Made by a program: the position numbers and the translations under genes
Source of the DNA: Ruminococcus flavefaciens
Lineage (GTDB): Bacteria; Bacillota; Clostridia; Oscillospirales; Ruminococcaceae
Direction of reading: 5' to 3'
Length of the DNA stretch: 14,277 nt
Assembly: GCA_002348905.1 (NCBI GenBank)
Contig: DEBW01000181.1
Span: 17,093 to 31,369, forward strand
Part shown: piece after piece, positions 6,414-14,136 of the stretch
How positions within the stretch are numbered: position 1 is the stretch's first letter
How the letters are laid out: each line of letters begins with the position of its first letter
Notes under the pieces: generated by a model
Databases searched by the model: none
What the model was told of the DNA's origin: nothing
What the model saw: only the letters and a program-made list of their open reading frames with translations

Positions 6414-8051
6414 ATGTTACCAAAGCAGAACAATTACAGCGTGGGCATCTATATGCGACTTTCCAAAGATGATGAACGCGCAGGAGAATCACTCTTCATA
6501 GAAAATCAGAGGGCTATCCTCACAGAATATGTATCTCAGCAGGGCTGGACAGTCTACAATGAATACGTTGATGACGGAATCTCAGGCGTAACTTTCGAGA
6601 GACCGGGTTTACAGCGTATGCTTGATGATGCAAAGGCAGGCAGGATCAACCTCATTATTTGCAAGGACTTGAGCCGTTTCGGACGTAATTATATTATGGT
6701 GGGACAGTACACGGACTACATATTTCCAATGTATGGTATCCGTTTTATAGCTCTTAATGACAATGTGGATACTGCCAATTCACAGAGTGCAGAAATGGAT
6801 ATGATGCCGATCATGAACATTTTTAATGAATGGCATTGTGCGAACACTTCCCAAAAAATCAAAGCAGTATTTGCATCAAATGCAAAAGCAGGCAAATATA
6901 AAAGCTGTATTCCGTCATACGGATATGTCAAGGCTGATGATGAAAAGCATACGCCTATCATTGATCCGGAATCTGCCTCTGTTGTCAAGCACATCTTTGA
7001 ATTGAGAGCAAAAGGCATTGGAATGCAGAGAATCGCTAAAATACTGAACGAAGAAAATGTTCTGTCTCCGTATGACTATTACTGTAAAAGGGTAGGCAAG
7101 TTCAATGCTCGACGTTCCGTGACACATTTATGGGGCAAAGATGCTGTTCGTCGAATCCTGTATAATCCCATTTACATCGGAACGCTTGCACAGCAGCGTT
7201 ATACCTCAGTCAGCTACAAGAATCACAAAACGGTTTTTAAGGATGAAGAGGATTGGGTCGTCATCGAGAATAATCATGAACCTATTATATCTCAGGAACT
7301 TTGGGATAAGGTTCGGGAATACGATGTATCTGTTAGCAGAGGGAAAAGTGACAAAAATGGTGTTGTTTCGCCGTTTTCGGGTTTACTCTATTGTGCCGAC
7401 TGCGGATTTAAGATGAAGAAAACTCAGCTGAAAATTAAGGGGAAAGAACCAGATGTTGCTTTTTCATGCGGCTACCATATGCGCTTTGGCAAGAACTACT
7501 GCTCTACTCATACGATCAGAGAATCTGTTCTTGAAGCTCTTGTAATTGCTGATATTCAGTCAAAGCTACAGTTGATGGTCAACGAAGAACAGGCACGCGA
7601 TCAGTTCCTCAAAAAGAAAATGGGACTGCATAATGCCCAGACCGCCACGGATAATAAGCGTAAGCGTGAAGTGGAGAGTCGTCTTGCAGAGCTTGAAACA
7701 CTGATACAGAGTGTTTATGAGAACATGGTTCTTGGTAAGGTATCAGAAGATCTATGCATCGGACTTCTCGATAAGTATCGGTCTGAAAAGAATGAGTTGG
7801 AAACAGAGTTCGACGAGATACAGAACAGACTTGATGCATTCAGTCAGGATGAGCACGATGTTGATGAGTTTATTCGCCGCTTGAAAAAGTATGCAAGATT
7901 TGAGGTGCTTACTCGTGAAATGCTTCTTGAACTGGTTGAGTATATCACGATAGAAGATGCACCGAGAACCCGAAATGCTCCAAGGACGATTCACATCTAC
8001 TACAAATTCCTCGACAAAGCTCCTCTTAACAAACGTAATATTTTGATGTAA
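6414..8051 (+). CDS. Large serine recombinase, TnpX-like (first of pair)
   Basis: The 545-residue product is a large serine recombinase for excision and insertion of the element. The catalytic Ser17 lies in YMRLSKDD with Arg15 beside it. The second arginine pair, Arg88 and Arg91, is in KDLSRFGRNY, and the conserved Arg63 is in GVTFERPG. A recombinase domain follows, then a zinc-ribbon-like region (CADC at about 327-330 and cysteines near 351 and 363), then a long charged coiled coil (about 400-490) and a short C-terminal beta region. All catalytic residues I can check are present, so it should be active. The start at 6414 has AAAGGAG five bases upstream. It is followed after 27 bases by a second recombinase in the same frame. 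Paired use, as for CcrA/CcrB of SCC elements, is possible but inferred. Confidence 0.92.
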   Translation: MLPKQNNYSVGIYMRLSKDDERAGESLFIENQRAILTEYVSQQGWTVYNEYVDDGISGVTFERPGLQRMLDDAKAGRINLIICKDLSRFGRNYIMVGQYTDYIFPMYGIRFIALNDNVDTANSQSAEMDMMPIMNIFNEWHCANTSQKIKAVFASNAKAGKYKSCIPSYGYVKADDEKHTPIIDPESASVVKHIFELRAKGIGMQRIAKILNEENVLSPYDYYCKRVGKFNARRSVTHLWGKDAVRRILYNPIYIGTLAQQRYTSVSYKNHKTVFKDEEDWVVIENNHEPIISQELWDKVREYDVSVSRGKSDKNGVVSPFSGLLYCADCGFKMKKTQLKIKGKEPDVAFSCGYHMRFGKNYCSTHTIRESVLEALVIADIQSKLQLMVNEEQARDQFLKKKMGLHNAQTATDNKRKREVESRLAELETLIQSVYENMVLGKVSEDLCIGLLDKYRSEKNELETEFDEIQNRLDAFSQDEHDVDEFIRRLKKYARFEVLTREMLLELVEYITIEDAPRTRNAPRTIHIYYKFLDKAPLNKRNILM

Positions 8052-8078
8052 GCTTAAAACAATAACTCTCCATTTGGT

Positions 8079-9713
8079 GTGTTGACAGACAAGATAACAG
8101 CGTTGTATTGTCGTCTTTCGCAGGACGATATGTTACAGGGTGAGAGCAACAGCATCACCAACCAGAAAGCTATCCTCAAGAAGTATGCGGAGGATAACGG
8201 TTTCAGCAATCCCGTGTTTTATGTAGATGACGGAGTTTCGGGAACGACATTTGAGCGTGACGGCTTCAAGGCTATGATGGCAGATGTTGAAGCAGGCAAA
8301 GTTGGAACAGTTATCACCAAAGATTTAAGCAGACTCGGCAGAGACTACTTGAAAACCGGTGAGTACATTGAGATCATATTCCCTGACTATGATGTCCGTT
8401 ATATCGCTATCAATGATAACGTGGATACTCTCAAGAGCGAGAATGAGCTGATGGCTTTCAAGAACATTTTTAATGACTGGTACGCCAGGGATACGTCGAA
8501 GAAGATTCGTGCTGTATTCAAGGCAAAGGGACAGTCAGGCAAACCACTTTCTCTGCCTATTTACGGGTACAAAGCATCTGAGGAAGATAAGCACAAGTGG
8601 ATCATTGATGATGAGCCTGCAGCGGTTGTCCGCAAAATATACAAGCTCTGTATCAGCGGCTACGGTCCGACTCAGATTGCCCGTAAGCTGACAGAGGAAG
8701 GTATTCCCAATCCCACAGCTTATGCAATATCGCAGGGAAGAAACCCAGCCAACAAGAATTCAAGGCTTGATCGCTGGTGTACTGAAACTGTCATTGACAT
8801 TTTAGAGCACCCCGAATACATCGGTCATACGGTGAACTTCCGTACACGCCGCAAGTCCTACAAGAACAAGCGTAAGATTGAAAATCCAAAAGAGGACTGG
8901 CTCATCTTTGAGAATACCCATGAGCCTATCGTCACACAGCAGGAGTTTGATCTTGTTCAGGAGATGCGTAAGAATAAGCGCAGAAATCAGAAGCAGGAAA
9001 CTGTAAATCCGTTTTCGGGCATCTGTTATTGTGCTGATTGTGGGAAGAAGCTATATCTGTGCCGTTCAAGAAGCCTTAGTGAAGATCAGGAGCATCTGAA
9101 ATGCTCCACTCATTCAGCTGATAAGGATAGCTGTTCAGCCCATTATATCAGGACTGTCGTTCTGAAAGAGTTGGTTTTAAATGCTCTGAACAAGCTTCTT
9201 GATAGTGTTAAAGACAATGAATCAGAGTTTGTTCAGACAGCTATGGACAATTCAGCTTCAAAGCATTCCTCAGATGTTTTCAAGGCAAAGAAAGCTCTCA
9301 ATCAGGCTGAAAAGCGCATTGCTGAACTTGACAGGCTATTTGCAAGGCTCTATGAGGACAATATCTCAGGTAAGATCTCTGACGAGCGTTTTGCTATATT
9401 GTCCGCAGGATATGAGGACGAGCAGAAGAAGCTGAAAGCGAAAACATCAGAGCTTACTGCTTTTATTGAAACAGCAGAGCAGAAATGTGCTGATGTGAAC
9501 TCCTTTATAAAGGTTGTACAGAAGTATGAGCATATTACCGAACTTACTCCTGAGATCATGCATGAGTTTATCGAGAAGATCATCGTTCACGCTCCGGATA
9601 AGAGCGATGGTCATCGTATTCAGCAGATCGAGATACACTTCCGCTTTGATGTTGCTGTCGCTACAGCAATTGCTGACAGCAAAGAATACGACAAAAAGAA
9701 AAAGGCTGCGTAA
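8079..9713 (+). CDS. Large serine recombinase with DUF4368-type C-terminus (second of pair)
   Basis: The 544-residue product has the catalytic Ser14 in YCRLSQDD with Arg12, the pair Arg85/Arg88 in KDLSRLGRDY, and Arg60 in GTTFERDG. A recombinase domain, a zinc-ribbon-like region with CADC and KCSTH, and a coiled coil follow. The C-terminus (about 485-535), with HITELTPEIMHEFIEKIIVH, is typical of the DUF4368 domain of TnpX-like proteins. It is clearly a paralogue of the preceding gene but diverged. The start is GTG at 8079, 27 bases after the upstream stop, and no good ribosome site precedes it; TTG at 8082 is the alternative. Two in-frame TAA codons separate the two genes, so they are not one broken gene. 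Translation may depend on ribosomes arriving from the first recombinase. Confidence 0.9.
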   Translation: MLTDKITALYCRLSQDDMLQGESNSITNQKAILKKYAEDNGFSNPVFYVDDGVSGTTFERDGFKAMMADVEAGKVGTVITKDLSRLGRDYLKTGEYIEIIFPDYDVRYIAINDNVDTLKSENELMAFKNIFNDWYARDTSKKIRAVFKAKGQSGKPLSLPIYGYKASEEDKHKWIIDDEPAAVVRKIYKLCISGYGPTQIARKLTEEGIPNPTAYAISQGRNPANKNSRLDRWCTETVIDILEHPEYIGHTVNFRTRRKSYKNKRKIENPKEDWLIFENTHEPIVTQQEFDLVQEMRKNKRRNQKQETVNPFSGICYCADCGKKLYLCRSRSLSEDQEHLKCSTHSADKDSCSAHYIRTVVLKELVLNALNKLLDSVKDNESEFVQTAMDNSASKHSSDVFKAKKALNQAEKRIAELDRLFARLYEDNISGKISDERFAILSAGYEDEQKKLKAKTSELTAFIETAEQKCADVNSFIKVVQKYEHITELTPEIMHEFIEKIIVHAPDKSDGHRIQQIEIHFRFDVAVATAIADSKEYDKKKKAA

Positions 9714-9731
9714 CTGCGATGTTACGCAACC
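9704..9731 (+). repeat. Hairpin over the recombinase stop codon
   Basis: TGCGTAAC (9707-9714) pairs perfectly with GTTACGCA (9721-9728) around the loop TGCGAT. After one mismatch, two further GC pairs extend the stem. The left arm contains the TAA stop codon at 9711-9713. No clear T-run follows, so it may protect the mRNA end or be a recombination-site arm rather than a terminator. Confidence 0.5.
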
Positions 9732-9743
9732 TTATCTTCAAAT

Positions 9744-9763
9744 CACATAAACTGCTTTATGTG
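9744..9763. repeat. Short perfect hairpin at the element/chromosome border
   Basis: CACATAAA and TTTATGTG are perfect 8-base arms around CTGC. It lies between the last recombinase gene and the leftward ABC operon. It may be part of an attachment site or of the transcript-end structure; the sequence does not decide. Confidence 0.4.
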
Positions 9764-9788
9764 CGCCGCACTAACGGCAGCTTTTTTA
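9763..9788 (+). terminator. Probable intrinsic terminator of the recombinase operon
   Basis: A GC stem, GC-GCCG paired with CGGC-(A)-GC with one bulged base and the loop CACTAA, is followed directly by TTTTTT (9782-9787). It points rightward and would stop transcription from the recombinase genes before the convergent transporter operon. Confidence 0.55.
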
Positions 9789-10550
9789 TTAGCTATTAAA
9801 TCTCTGCAAAAACTGTTTTACACGGTCGGAAGCGTTTTCGCCGAAGAGCTGTTCCGGAGCTCCCATTTCGACGATATATCCATGCTCCATGAATATCACC
9901 TTATCGGCAACATCACGGGCAAAAGCCATTTCATGAGTAACTATGACCATTGTCATACCGTCCGCTGCGAGAGACTTTATTACCTTCAATATCTCGCCGG
10001 TAAGCTCAGGATCAAGAGCAGAAGTCGGCTCGTCAAAGAAGAGTATCTCCGGACTGAGTGCAAGAGCTCTTGCGATAGAAACTCTCTGCTGCTGACCGCC
10101 GGAAAGCTCGCACGGGTAAGAATCAGCCTTTGTTTCAAGTCCCATTTTTTTCAGCAGGGACATTGCATTCTTCTTTGCGTCCTCTTTATTCTGTTTCAGC
10201 ACACAGACCGGAGCTTCTGTGATATTCCTGAGTACGCTCATATGCGGAAAAAGGTTGAAATTCTGAAATACAAGACCGGTTTTAAGACGTATAGCACGAA
10301 GGACCTTACTGTCAGCGTAAACTGTCTTTCCCTTTGCATTTTTTATCAGCATATCAGTTCCGCAGACGTTTATCTCTCCGCCGTTAGCTTTTTCAAGCTG
10401 GTTTATACAGCGCAGAAGCGTAGATTTTCCGCTTCCGGAAGGTCCTATTATAGCTACGACCTCGCCTTTCTGGACATCGAACGATATATCTTTGAGTACC
10501 TCAAGCTCGTCAAAGCTTTTGGAAAGATTCTTTACTTCAAGCATTGCCAT
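9789..10550 (-). CDS. Polar amino-acid ABC transporter, ATP-binding protein
   Basis: This 253-residue ATPase of the GlnQ/HisP class powers amino-acid uptake at the inner face of the membrane. Walker A is GPSGSGKST (36-44), the Q-loop glutamine is Gln96, the signature is LSGGQ (149-153), Walker B is ILFFDEP (169-175) with catalytic Glu174, and the switch histidine is His206. I chose the ATG at 10550, which has GAGGTG five to eight bases upstream; the GTG at 10559 lies inside that ribosome site. It is the second gene of a leftward pair, 12 bases after the permease stop. The pair has no binding protein of its own here and may use the one encoded by the divergent operon. Confidence 0.95.
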   Translation of the reverse strand: MAMLEVKNLSKSFDELEVLKDISFDVQKGEVVAIIGPSGSGKSTLLRCINQLEKANGGEINVCGTDMLIKNAKGKTVYADSKVLRAIRLKTGLVFQNFNLFPHMSVLRNITEAPVCVLKQNKEDAKKNAMSLLKKMGLETKADSYPCELSGGQQQRVSIARALALSPEILFFDEPTSALDPELTGEILKVIKSLAADGMTMVIVTHEMAFARDVADKVIFMEHGYIVEMGAPEQLFGENASDRVKQFLQRFNS

Positions 10551-10562
10551 GACCGTCACCTC

Positions 10563-11264
10563 TTACTTGTAGTAATTGAACTTTTTCTCGATAAATGAGA
10601 AAAGAAGTGTAAGTACACTCGCCATTACGAAATACATAACACCAGCCATAAACAGCGGTACAAGCGAACTCAGGCGGCTGCTCTGAGTTTCAGCGATATA
10701 GATAAGCTCCATATATCCGACTGTATTAGCGAGAGAAGTATCCTTGACAAGGGTTATAACTTCATTTGAGCTTGCAGGTATAACTCTTTTCACTACCTGC
10801 GGAAGTATTATGCGGAAGAAAGTCTGCAATCTGCTGAAACCCAATGCTCCGGCAGCTTCGTACTGTCCTTTCGGTATCGACTCGATGCCTCCACGGAATA
10901 TCTCAGCGAAGTATGCGGCATAGTTGAGCACGAAGGCTACAAGCACCGCCCAGAAGATATAGTTTCCACGTATGCTGACTCCTGAGAGGAATTTCCGCAG
11001 CAGCTCAGGAGCAGAATCGTTTTTCTGCACCGTAGGTATGAAGTAGAACGCAACGATGACCTGAAGCATCAGAGGAGTGCCTCGCATGATAAGTATGTAG
11101 ATATTTGTCAGCCACGATATCGGCTTTATCTTACACATTTTCAGCAGCGCCACTATCATACCTGCCGGTATCGAGAACAGAAGCGTAAAAGCAAACAATT
11201 TAAGAGTAGGTAAAACGTATTCAAGCATCAGCTTCAACAGCGTCAGCATATCATCTTTAGCCAT
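10563..11264 (-). CDS. Polar amino-acid ABC transporter, permease
   Basis: The 233-residue membrane protein is of the HisM/GlnP class. It has several hydrophobic helices (for example LKLFAFTLLFSIPAGMIVAL near the N-terminus) and the RGTP motif common in this family. The EAA loop, YEAAGALGFSRLQTFFRIILPQ in shortened form YEAAGALG...ILPQ, contacts the ATPase. The ATG at 11264 has an AAAGGCGG ribosome site about seven bases upstream. It is transcribed leftward from its own promoter and precedes the ATPase gene. It is a distant paralogue of the rightward permease at 12295. Substrate beyond 'polar amino acid' cannot be told. Confidence 0.93.
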   Translation of the reverse strand: MAKDDMLTLLKLMLEYVLPTLKLFAFTLLFSIPAGMIVALLKMCKIKPISWLTNIYILIMRGTPLMLQVIVAFYFIPTVQKNDSAPELLRKFLSGVSIRGNYIFWAVLVAFVLNYAAYFAEIFRGGIESIPKGQYEAAGALGFSRLQTFFRIILPQVVKRVIPASSNEVITLVKDTSLANTVGYMELIYIAETQSSRLSSLVPLFMAGVMYFVMASVLTLLFSFIEKKFNYYK

Positions 11265-11319
11265 TTTTAAACCGCCTTTAAAAATTTATATATACTGCAT
11301 AAAAAAACACAGTACTTTT

Positions 11320-11348
11320 ATTATAACAGAAAAAATCCGCAAATGCAA
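11320..11348 (-). promoter_or_regulatory. Leftward promoter of the permease/ATPase operon
   Basis: Read leftward, TTGCAT (11348-11343) and TATAAT (11325-11320) are 17 bases apart. The -10 is perfect and the -35 keeps only TTG of the consensus, so the promoter may need an activator or be moderate. It lies about 55 bases before the ATG. Confidence 0.6.
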
Positions 11349-11358
11349 GGGAATATCA

Positions 11359-11379
11359 CAAAAAAATCCGATTTTTTTG
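11359..11379. promoter_or_regulatory. Perfect 21-bp A-tract/T-tract palindrome between divergent promoters
   Basis: CAAAAAAATC and GATTTTTTTG are perfect 10-base arms around one C. It lies 10 bases upstream of the leftward -35 and about 46 bases upstream of the rightward -35, within the 235-base gap between the two transporter operons. It could be an operator shared by both operons or a bent-DNA element. No T-rich terminator role fits here, since no gene ends nearby. Confidence 0.45.
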
Positions 11380-11425
11380 AACAATGGTCATTTTATTTAA
11401 AAAATAATCATTAATAATTCGTATA

Positions 11426-11454
11426 TTGCTTTTTTTAGTCTTATACGTTATAAT
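11426..11454 (+). promoter_or_regulatory. Rightward promoter of the binding-protein operon
   Basis: TTGCTT (11426-11431) and TATAAT (11449-11454) are 17 bases apart. The start of transcription would be near 11461, about 40 bases before the ATG. As in the leftward promoter, the -10 is perfect and the -35 keeps only TTG. Confidence 0.6.
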
Positions 11455-11499
11455 AATATCATACTACTGAAAATCAGCTTTGAAAGGAAACGATTCATT

Positions 11500-12282
11500 A
11501 TGAAAAAAGCTTTAACTTTTATTTCAGCTGCCTTAATTATGGGAACAGTCCTCACCGGATGCGGAAGTGCAAAGGAAAACAACACTATCCACAGTGCTGA
11601 TGACCTCGAAGGCAAAACTATCGGTACTCAGCTTGGTACTACCGGCTATATCTTCGCCGGCGATATCAAGGACGCTAAGGTCGAGCCTTACAATAAGGGC
11701 GCTGATGCTATACAGGCTCTCAAGCAGGGCAAGGTAGACGCTGTTATCATCGACAGTGAGCCGGCTAAGGTATTCGTTGACAAGAATGACGACCTCCAGA
11801 TACTCAGTGATCCATTCGCTGTTGAGGAATACTCCATCGCTTACAAGAAGGGCAATGACGAACTCGGCAAGAAGCTTGACGAAGCTCTCGAAGACCTCAA
11901 AAAAGACGGTACTCTTGACGATATCGTAAACAACTGGATCAGCGACAGCGAAGAAACAAAGTCCTACGAGGATAATAACGACGACGTTTCAGCAGGTACT
12001 CTCATCATGGCTACAAATGCTGAATTTCCTCCTTATGAGAGCATGGATCACAACGAGATAGTTGGTATCGACGTTGACATGATGCACGCTATCTGCGACA
12101 AGCTCAATATGGAACTTAAAGTGGAGAATATGGAGTTCGATTCAATAATCGCTGCTGTTGACTCCGGAAAGGCTGACGTTGGCGTTGCCGGTATATCCGT
12201 AACTCCTGAGCGTGAGAAAAACGTTTCATTTACAAGCGGATATGCTACAACAACTCAGGTAATAATCACACGCAAGGACTGA
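11500..12282 (+). CDS. Amino-acid-binding lipoprotein, circularly permuted SBP fold
   Basis: The 260-residue product is the extracellular binding protein of the ABC system. The signal peptide ends in the lipobox VLTGC, with Cys21 as the lipid-bearing residue. Family motifs are present but in swapped order. First come DLEGKTIGTQLGTTG (35-49) and AVIIDSEPAKVF (81-92), which normally form the second half. A linker rich in Glu, Asp and Asn follows (about 148-165). Then come NAEFPPYE (173-180), VGIDVDMM (188-195) and GISVTPERE (231-239), which normally form the first half. Arg238 should bind the ligand carboxylate and Asp85 its amino group. All binding motifs are kept, so the protein should be functional. 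AAAGGA lies about 11 bases before the ATG. It heads a rightward operon with permease, ATPase and acetyltransferase. Confidence 0.93.
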   Translation: MKKALTFISAALIMGTVLTGCGSAKENNTIHSADDLEGKTIGTQLGTTGYIFAGDIKDAKVEPYNKGADAIQALKQGKVDAVIIDSEPAKVFVDKNDDLQILSDPFAVEEYSIAYKKGNDELGKKLDEALEDLKKDGTLDDIVNNWISDSEETKSYEDNNDDVSAGTLIMATNAEFPPYESMDHNEIVGIDVDMMHAICDKLNMELKVENMEFDSIIAAVDSGKADVGVAGISVTPEREKNVSFTSGYATTTQVIITRKD

Positions 12283-12294
12283 TCGGAGCGTAAA

Positions 12295-12987
12295 ATGAAA
12301 AGTTTTTTGGAAAATTTACATGATACCTTCATCGTTGACGACCGCTGGAAATACCTCACAAACGGTCTGAAAACGACTTTGCTCATAACGTTCTTTGCCG
12401 TTATCATAGGTATGATACTCGGATTTATCATAGCTATAATACGTGCATCACATGACAAAACAGGCAAATTCAAAATACTTAACTTATTCGCAAAACTCTA
12501 CCTCACTGTCATAAGAGGCACACCTGTCATGGTTCAGCTTCTTATCATATACTACGTAATATTTGCTTCGGTGAACATTGACAAGGTATTCGTCGGTATA
12601 CTCGCATTCGGTCTTAACTCGGCAGCTTACGTTGCTGAGATAGTCCGCTCAGGTATAATGTCAATTGACAACGGACAGTTTGAAGCCGGTACAAGCCTTG
12701 GTATGAACTACTCAAAGACTATGGTATACATTATTATACCGCAGGCTTTCAAAAACGTTCTCCCTGCACTTGCAAATGAGTGTATCGTACTTCTTAAAGA
12801 GACTTCCGTTGCCGGATATATCGCTCTGGAAGACCTCACAAAAGGCGGAGATATCATCCGAAGCCTTACATACGAAGCATTCCTGCCGCTTATTGCTGTT
12901 GCGCTCATATACCTCATTATGGTAGTAGCTCTCAGCTCTCTTGTAAGCAGACTTGAAAGGAGACTCGCTAAAAGTGATAGAGGTTAA
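12295..12987 (+). CDS. Polar amino-acid ABC transporter, permease
   Basis: The 230-residue HisM/GlnP-class membrane protein has the RGTPVMVQ motif and the EAA loop (FEAGTSLGMNYSKT...IIPQ) for ATPase contact, with about five hydrophobic helices. The ATG at 12295 has GGAG six bases upstream, and the gene follows the binding-protein stop by 12 bases. Its 3' end overlaps the next gene's GTG start by 14 bases. With the neighbours it forms one complete uptake system. Confidence 0.94.
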   Translation: MKSFLENLHDTFIVDDRWKYLTNGLKTTLLITFFAVIIGMILGFIIAIIRASHDKTGKFKILNLFAKLYLTVIRGTPVMVQLLIIYYVIFASVNIDKVFVGILAFGLNSAAYVAEIVRSGIMSIDNGQFEAGTSLGMNYSKTMVYIIIPQAFKNVLPALANECIVLLKETSVAGYIALEDLTKGGDIIRSLTYEAFLPLIAVALIYLIMVVALSSLVSRLERRLAKSDRG

Positions 12988-13699
12988 AGATCTGAAAAAG
13001 TCCTTTGGTGAGCTTGAAATACTTAAAGGAATAAATACTACTATAAATAAAGGCGAAAAAGTCGTAGTTATAGGTCCATCAGGTTCGGGAAAGAGTACTT
13101 TCCTCAGATGCCTTAACAGACTTGAACAGCCTACATCCGGCAAGATAATCTTTGAAGGAAACGACATAACTGATATGTCCGACAAGCAGCTCTGCGCCAT
13201 AAGAGAAAAAATGGGAATGGTTTTCCAGCATTTCCACCTCTTTCCTCATCTGACCATAAAGAAGAATCTTACCCTTGCACCGGTAAAGCTCGGTCTCAAA
13301 TCCAAGGAAGAAGCCGATAAAAAGGCTATGGATATGCTTAAAAAGGTAGGTCTTGCTGACAAGGCTGACGCTTACCCGAACCAGCTCTCAGGCGGTCAGA
13401 AACAGCGTATAGCTATCGCCCGTGCTCTATGCATGGATCCTGACGTTATGCTCTTTGATGAGCCTACTTCCGCTCTTGATCCTGAAATGGTCGGCGAAGT
13501 TCTCAATCTCATGAAACAGCTTGCCGATGAGGGTATGACTATGGTCGTTGTAACTCACGAAATGGGCTTTGCAAGAGAAGTAGCATCAAGAGTTATGTTC
13601 GTTGACGGCGGATACATCATGGAGGAAAACTCTCCGGAGGAATTCTTCTCAAATCCGCAGAACCCTCGTCTTAAAGAATTTTTATCAAGGGTGCTCTGA
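12974..13699 (+). CDS. Polar amino-acid ABC transporter, ATP-binding protein
   Basis: The 241-residue ATPase has Walker A GPSGSGKST (34-42), Q-loop Gln85, signature LSGGQ (138-142), Walker B VMLFDEP with catalytic Glu163, and switch His195. I chose GTG at 12974 because the protein then begins MIEVKDL, as usual for GlnQ, and AGGAG (12958-12962) lies 11 bases upstream. The TTG at 12953 overlaps that ribosome site. The start lies inside the end of the permease gene, which suggests coupled translation. It is a paralogue of the leftward ATPase at 9789. Confidence 0.95.
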   Translation: MIEVKDLKKSFGELEILKGINTTINKGEKVVVIGPSGSGKSTFLRCLNRLEQPTSGKIIFEGNDITDMSDKQLCAIREKMGMVFQHFHLFPHLTIKKNLTLAPVKLGLKSKEEADKKAMDMLKKVGLADKADAYPNQLSGGQKQRIAIARALCMDPDVMLFDEPTSALDPEMVGEVLNLMKQLADEGMTMVVVTHEMGFAREVASRVMFVDGGYIMEENSPEEFFSNPQNPRLKEFLSRVL

Positions 13700-13700
13700 T

Positions 13701-14117
13701 ATGGTGCTTTCTTATCAGCTTTTCGACTTTCTTCACCCCGACTGCAAAATGATACGTGAACGTGTTTTCATGCAGGAACAGGGCTTTCAGAACGAATTTG
13801 ACAATATTGACGATACTGCTCTTCATATCGTGGTATACGCCGATAATAAGCCTGCTGCGACCGGCAGACTTTACTGTGAAAGCGGCGAATGGCACATCGG
13901 ACGTATTGCCGCTTTGCCGGAATACAGAGGATGCTCACTCGGAAGTATGGTCGTAACAGAACTTGAAAAAGCCGGCGCTTCCAGAGGCGTTAAGTTCATT
14001 TCGCTGTCAGCTCAGTGCCGTGCAGCCGGATTTTATGAAAAACTCGGCTACGCTCAGACAGACGACCTCCACGACGATGAAGGCTGTCCGCACGTTACTA
14101 TGATAAAAAAATTATAA
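13701..14117 (+). CDS. GNAT-family N-acetyltransferase, ElaA/YjcF-like
   Basis: The 138-residue product has the acetyl-CoA-binding stretch LPEYRGCSLGS (about 72-82) and the late motif AAGFYEKLGY typical of GNAT enzymes. The early IRERVFMQEQGF resembles the IRxxVFxxEQ motif of ElaA/YjcF-type acetyltransferases. The substrate is unknown. The ATG at 13701 lies one base after the ATPase stop, with AAGGG upstream, so it is probably translated with the transporter operon. Acetylation of the imported amino acid or a related small molecule is a possible link but is not shown. Confidence 0.88.
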   Translation: MVLSYQLFDFLHPDCKMIRERVFMQEQGFQNEFDNIDDTALHIVVYADNKPAATGRLYCESGEWHIGRIAALPEYRGCSLGSMVVTELEKAGASRGVKFISLSAQCRAAGFYEKLGYAQTDDLHDDEGCPHVTMIKKL

Positions 14118-14136
14118 TTCATTCAAAACATTAAAA

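Larger units (their letters stand above)
1..9788. mobile_element. Integrative mobilizable element (right-hand part)
   Basis: This is the span holding relaxase, overlapping accessory protein, STAND ATPase cargo, CHC2 primase-like protein, SF3 helicase, iteron-like array, TnpW-like protein and two large serine recombinases. That gene set is typical of Tn4451/TnpX-like or related integrative elements that excise, may replicate as circles and are mobilized by a relaxase. No type IV secretion genes are visible, so it is either mobilizable only or its transfer genes lie to the left of the window. The right limit is set by the change to amino-acid transporter genes after the hairpins at 9704-9788. 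The exact attachment site cannot be seen from one insertion, and the left end is outside the window. Confidence 0.75.

Noticed and set aside
6948..6956. Another ATACGCC heptamer inside the first recombinase gene
   Set aside because: It is a single isolated match in coding sequence, expected by chance, and not part of the mirrored array.
8049..8081. Single recombinase gene broken by a stop codon
   Set aside because: Each product has its own complete catalytic domain, zinc region and C-terminus, so these are two genes.
9704..9790. Attachment site of the element
   Set aside because: Hairpins are present but the matching left end and an empty site are not in the window, so no core can be assigned.
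10551..10559. GTG start for the leftward ATPase
   Set aside because: It overlaps the ribosome site that serves the ATG at 10550.
9759..10598. Long rightward open frame of 279 codons
   Set aside because: It is antisense to a clear ABC ATPase with all motifs, has no family features, and is a shadow frame.
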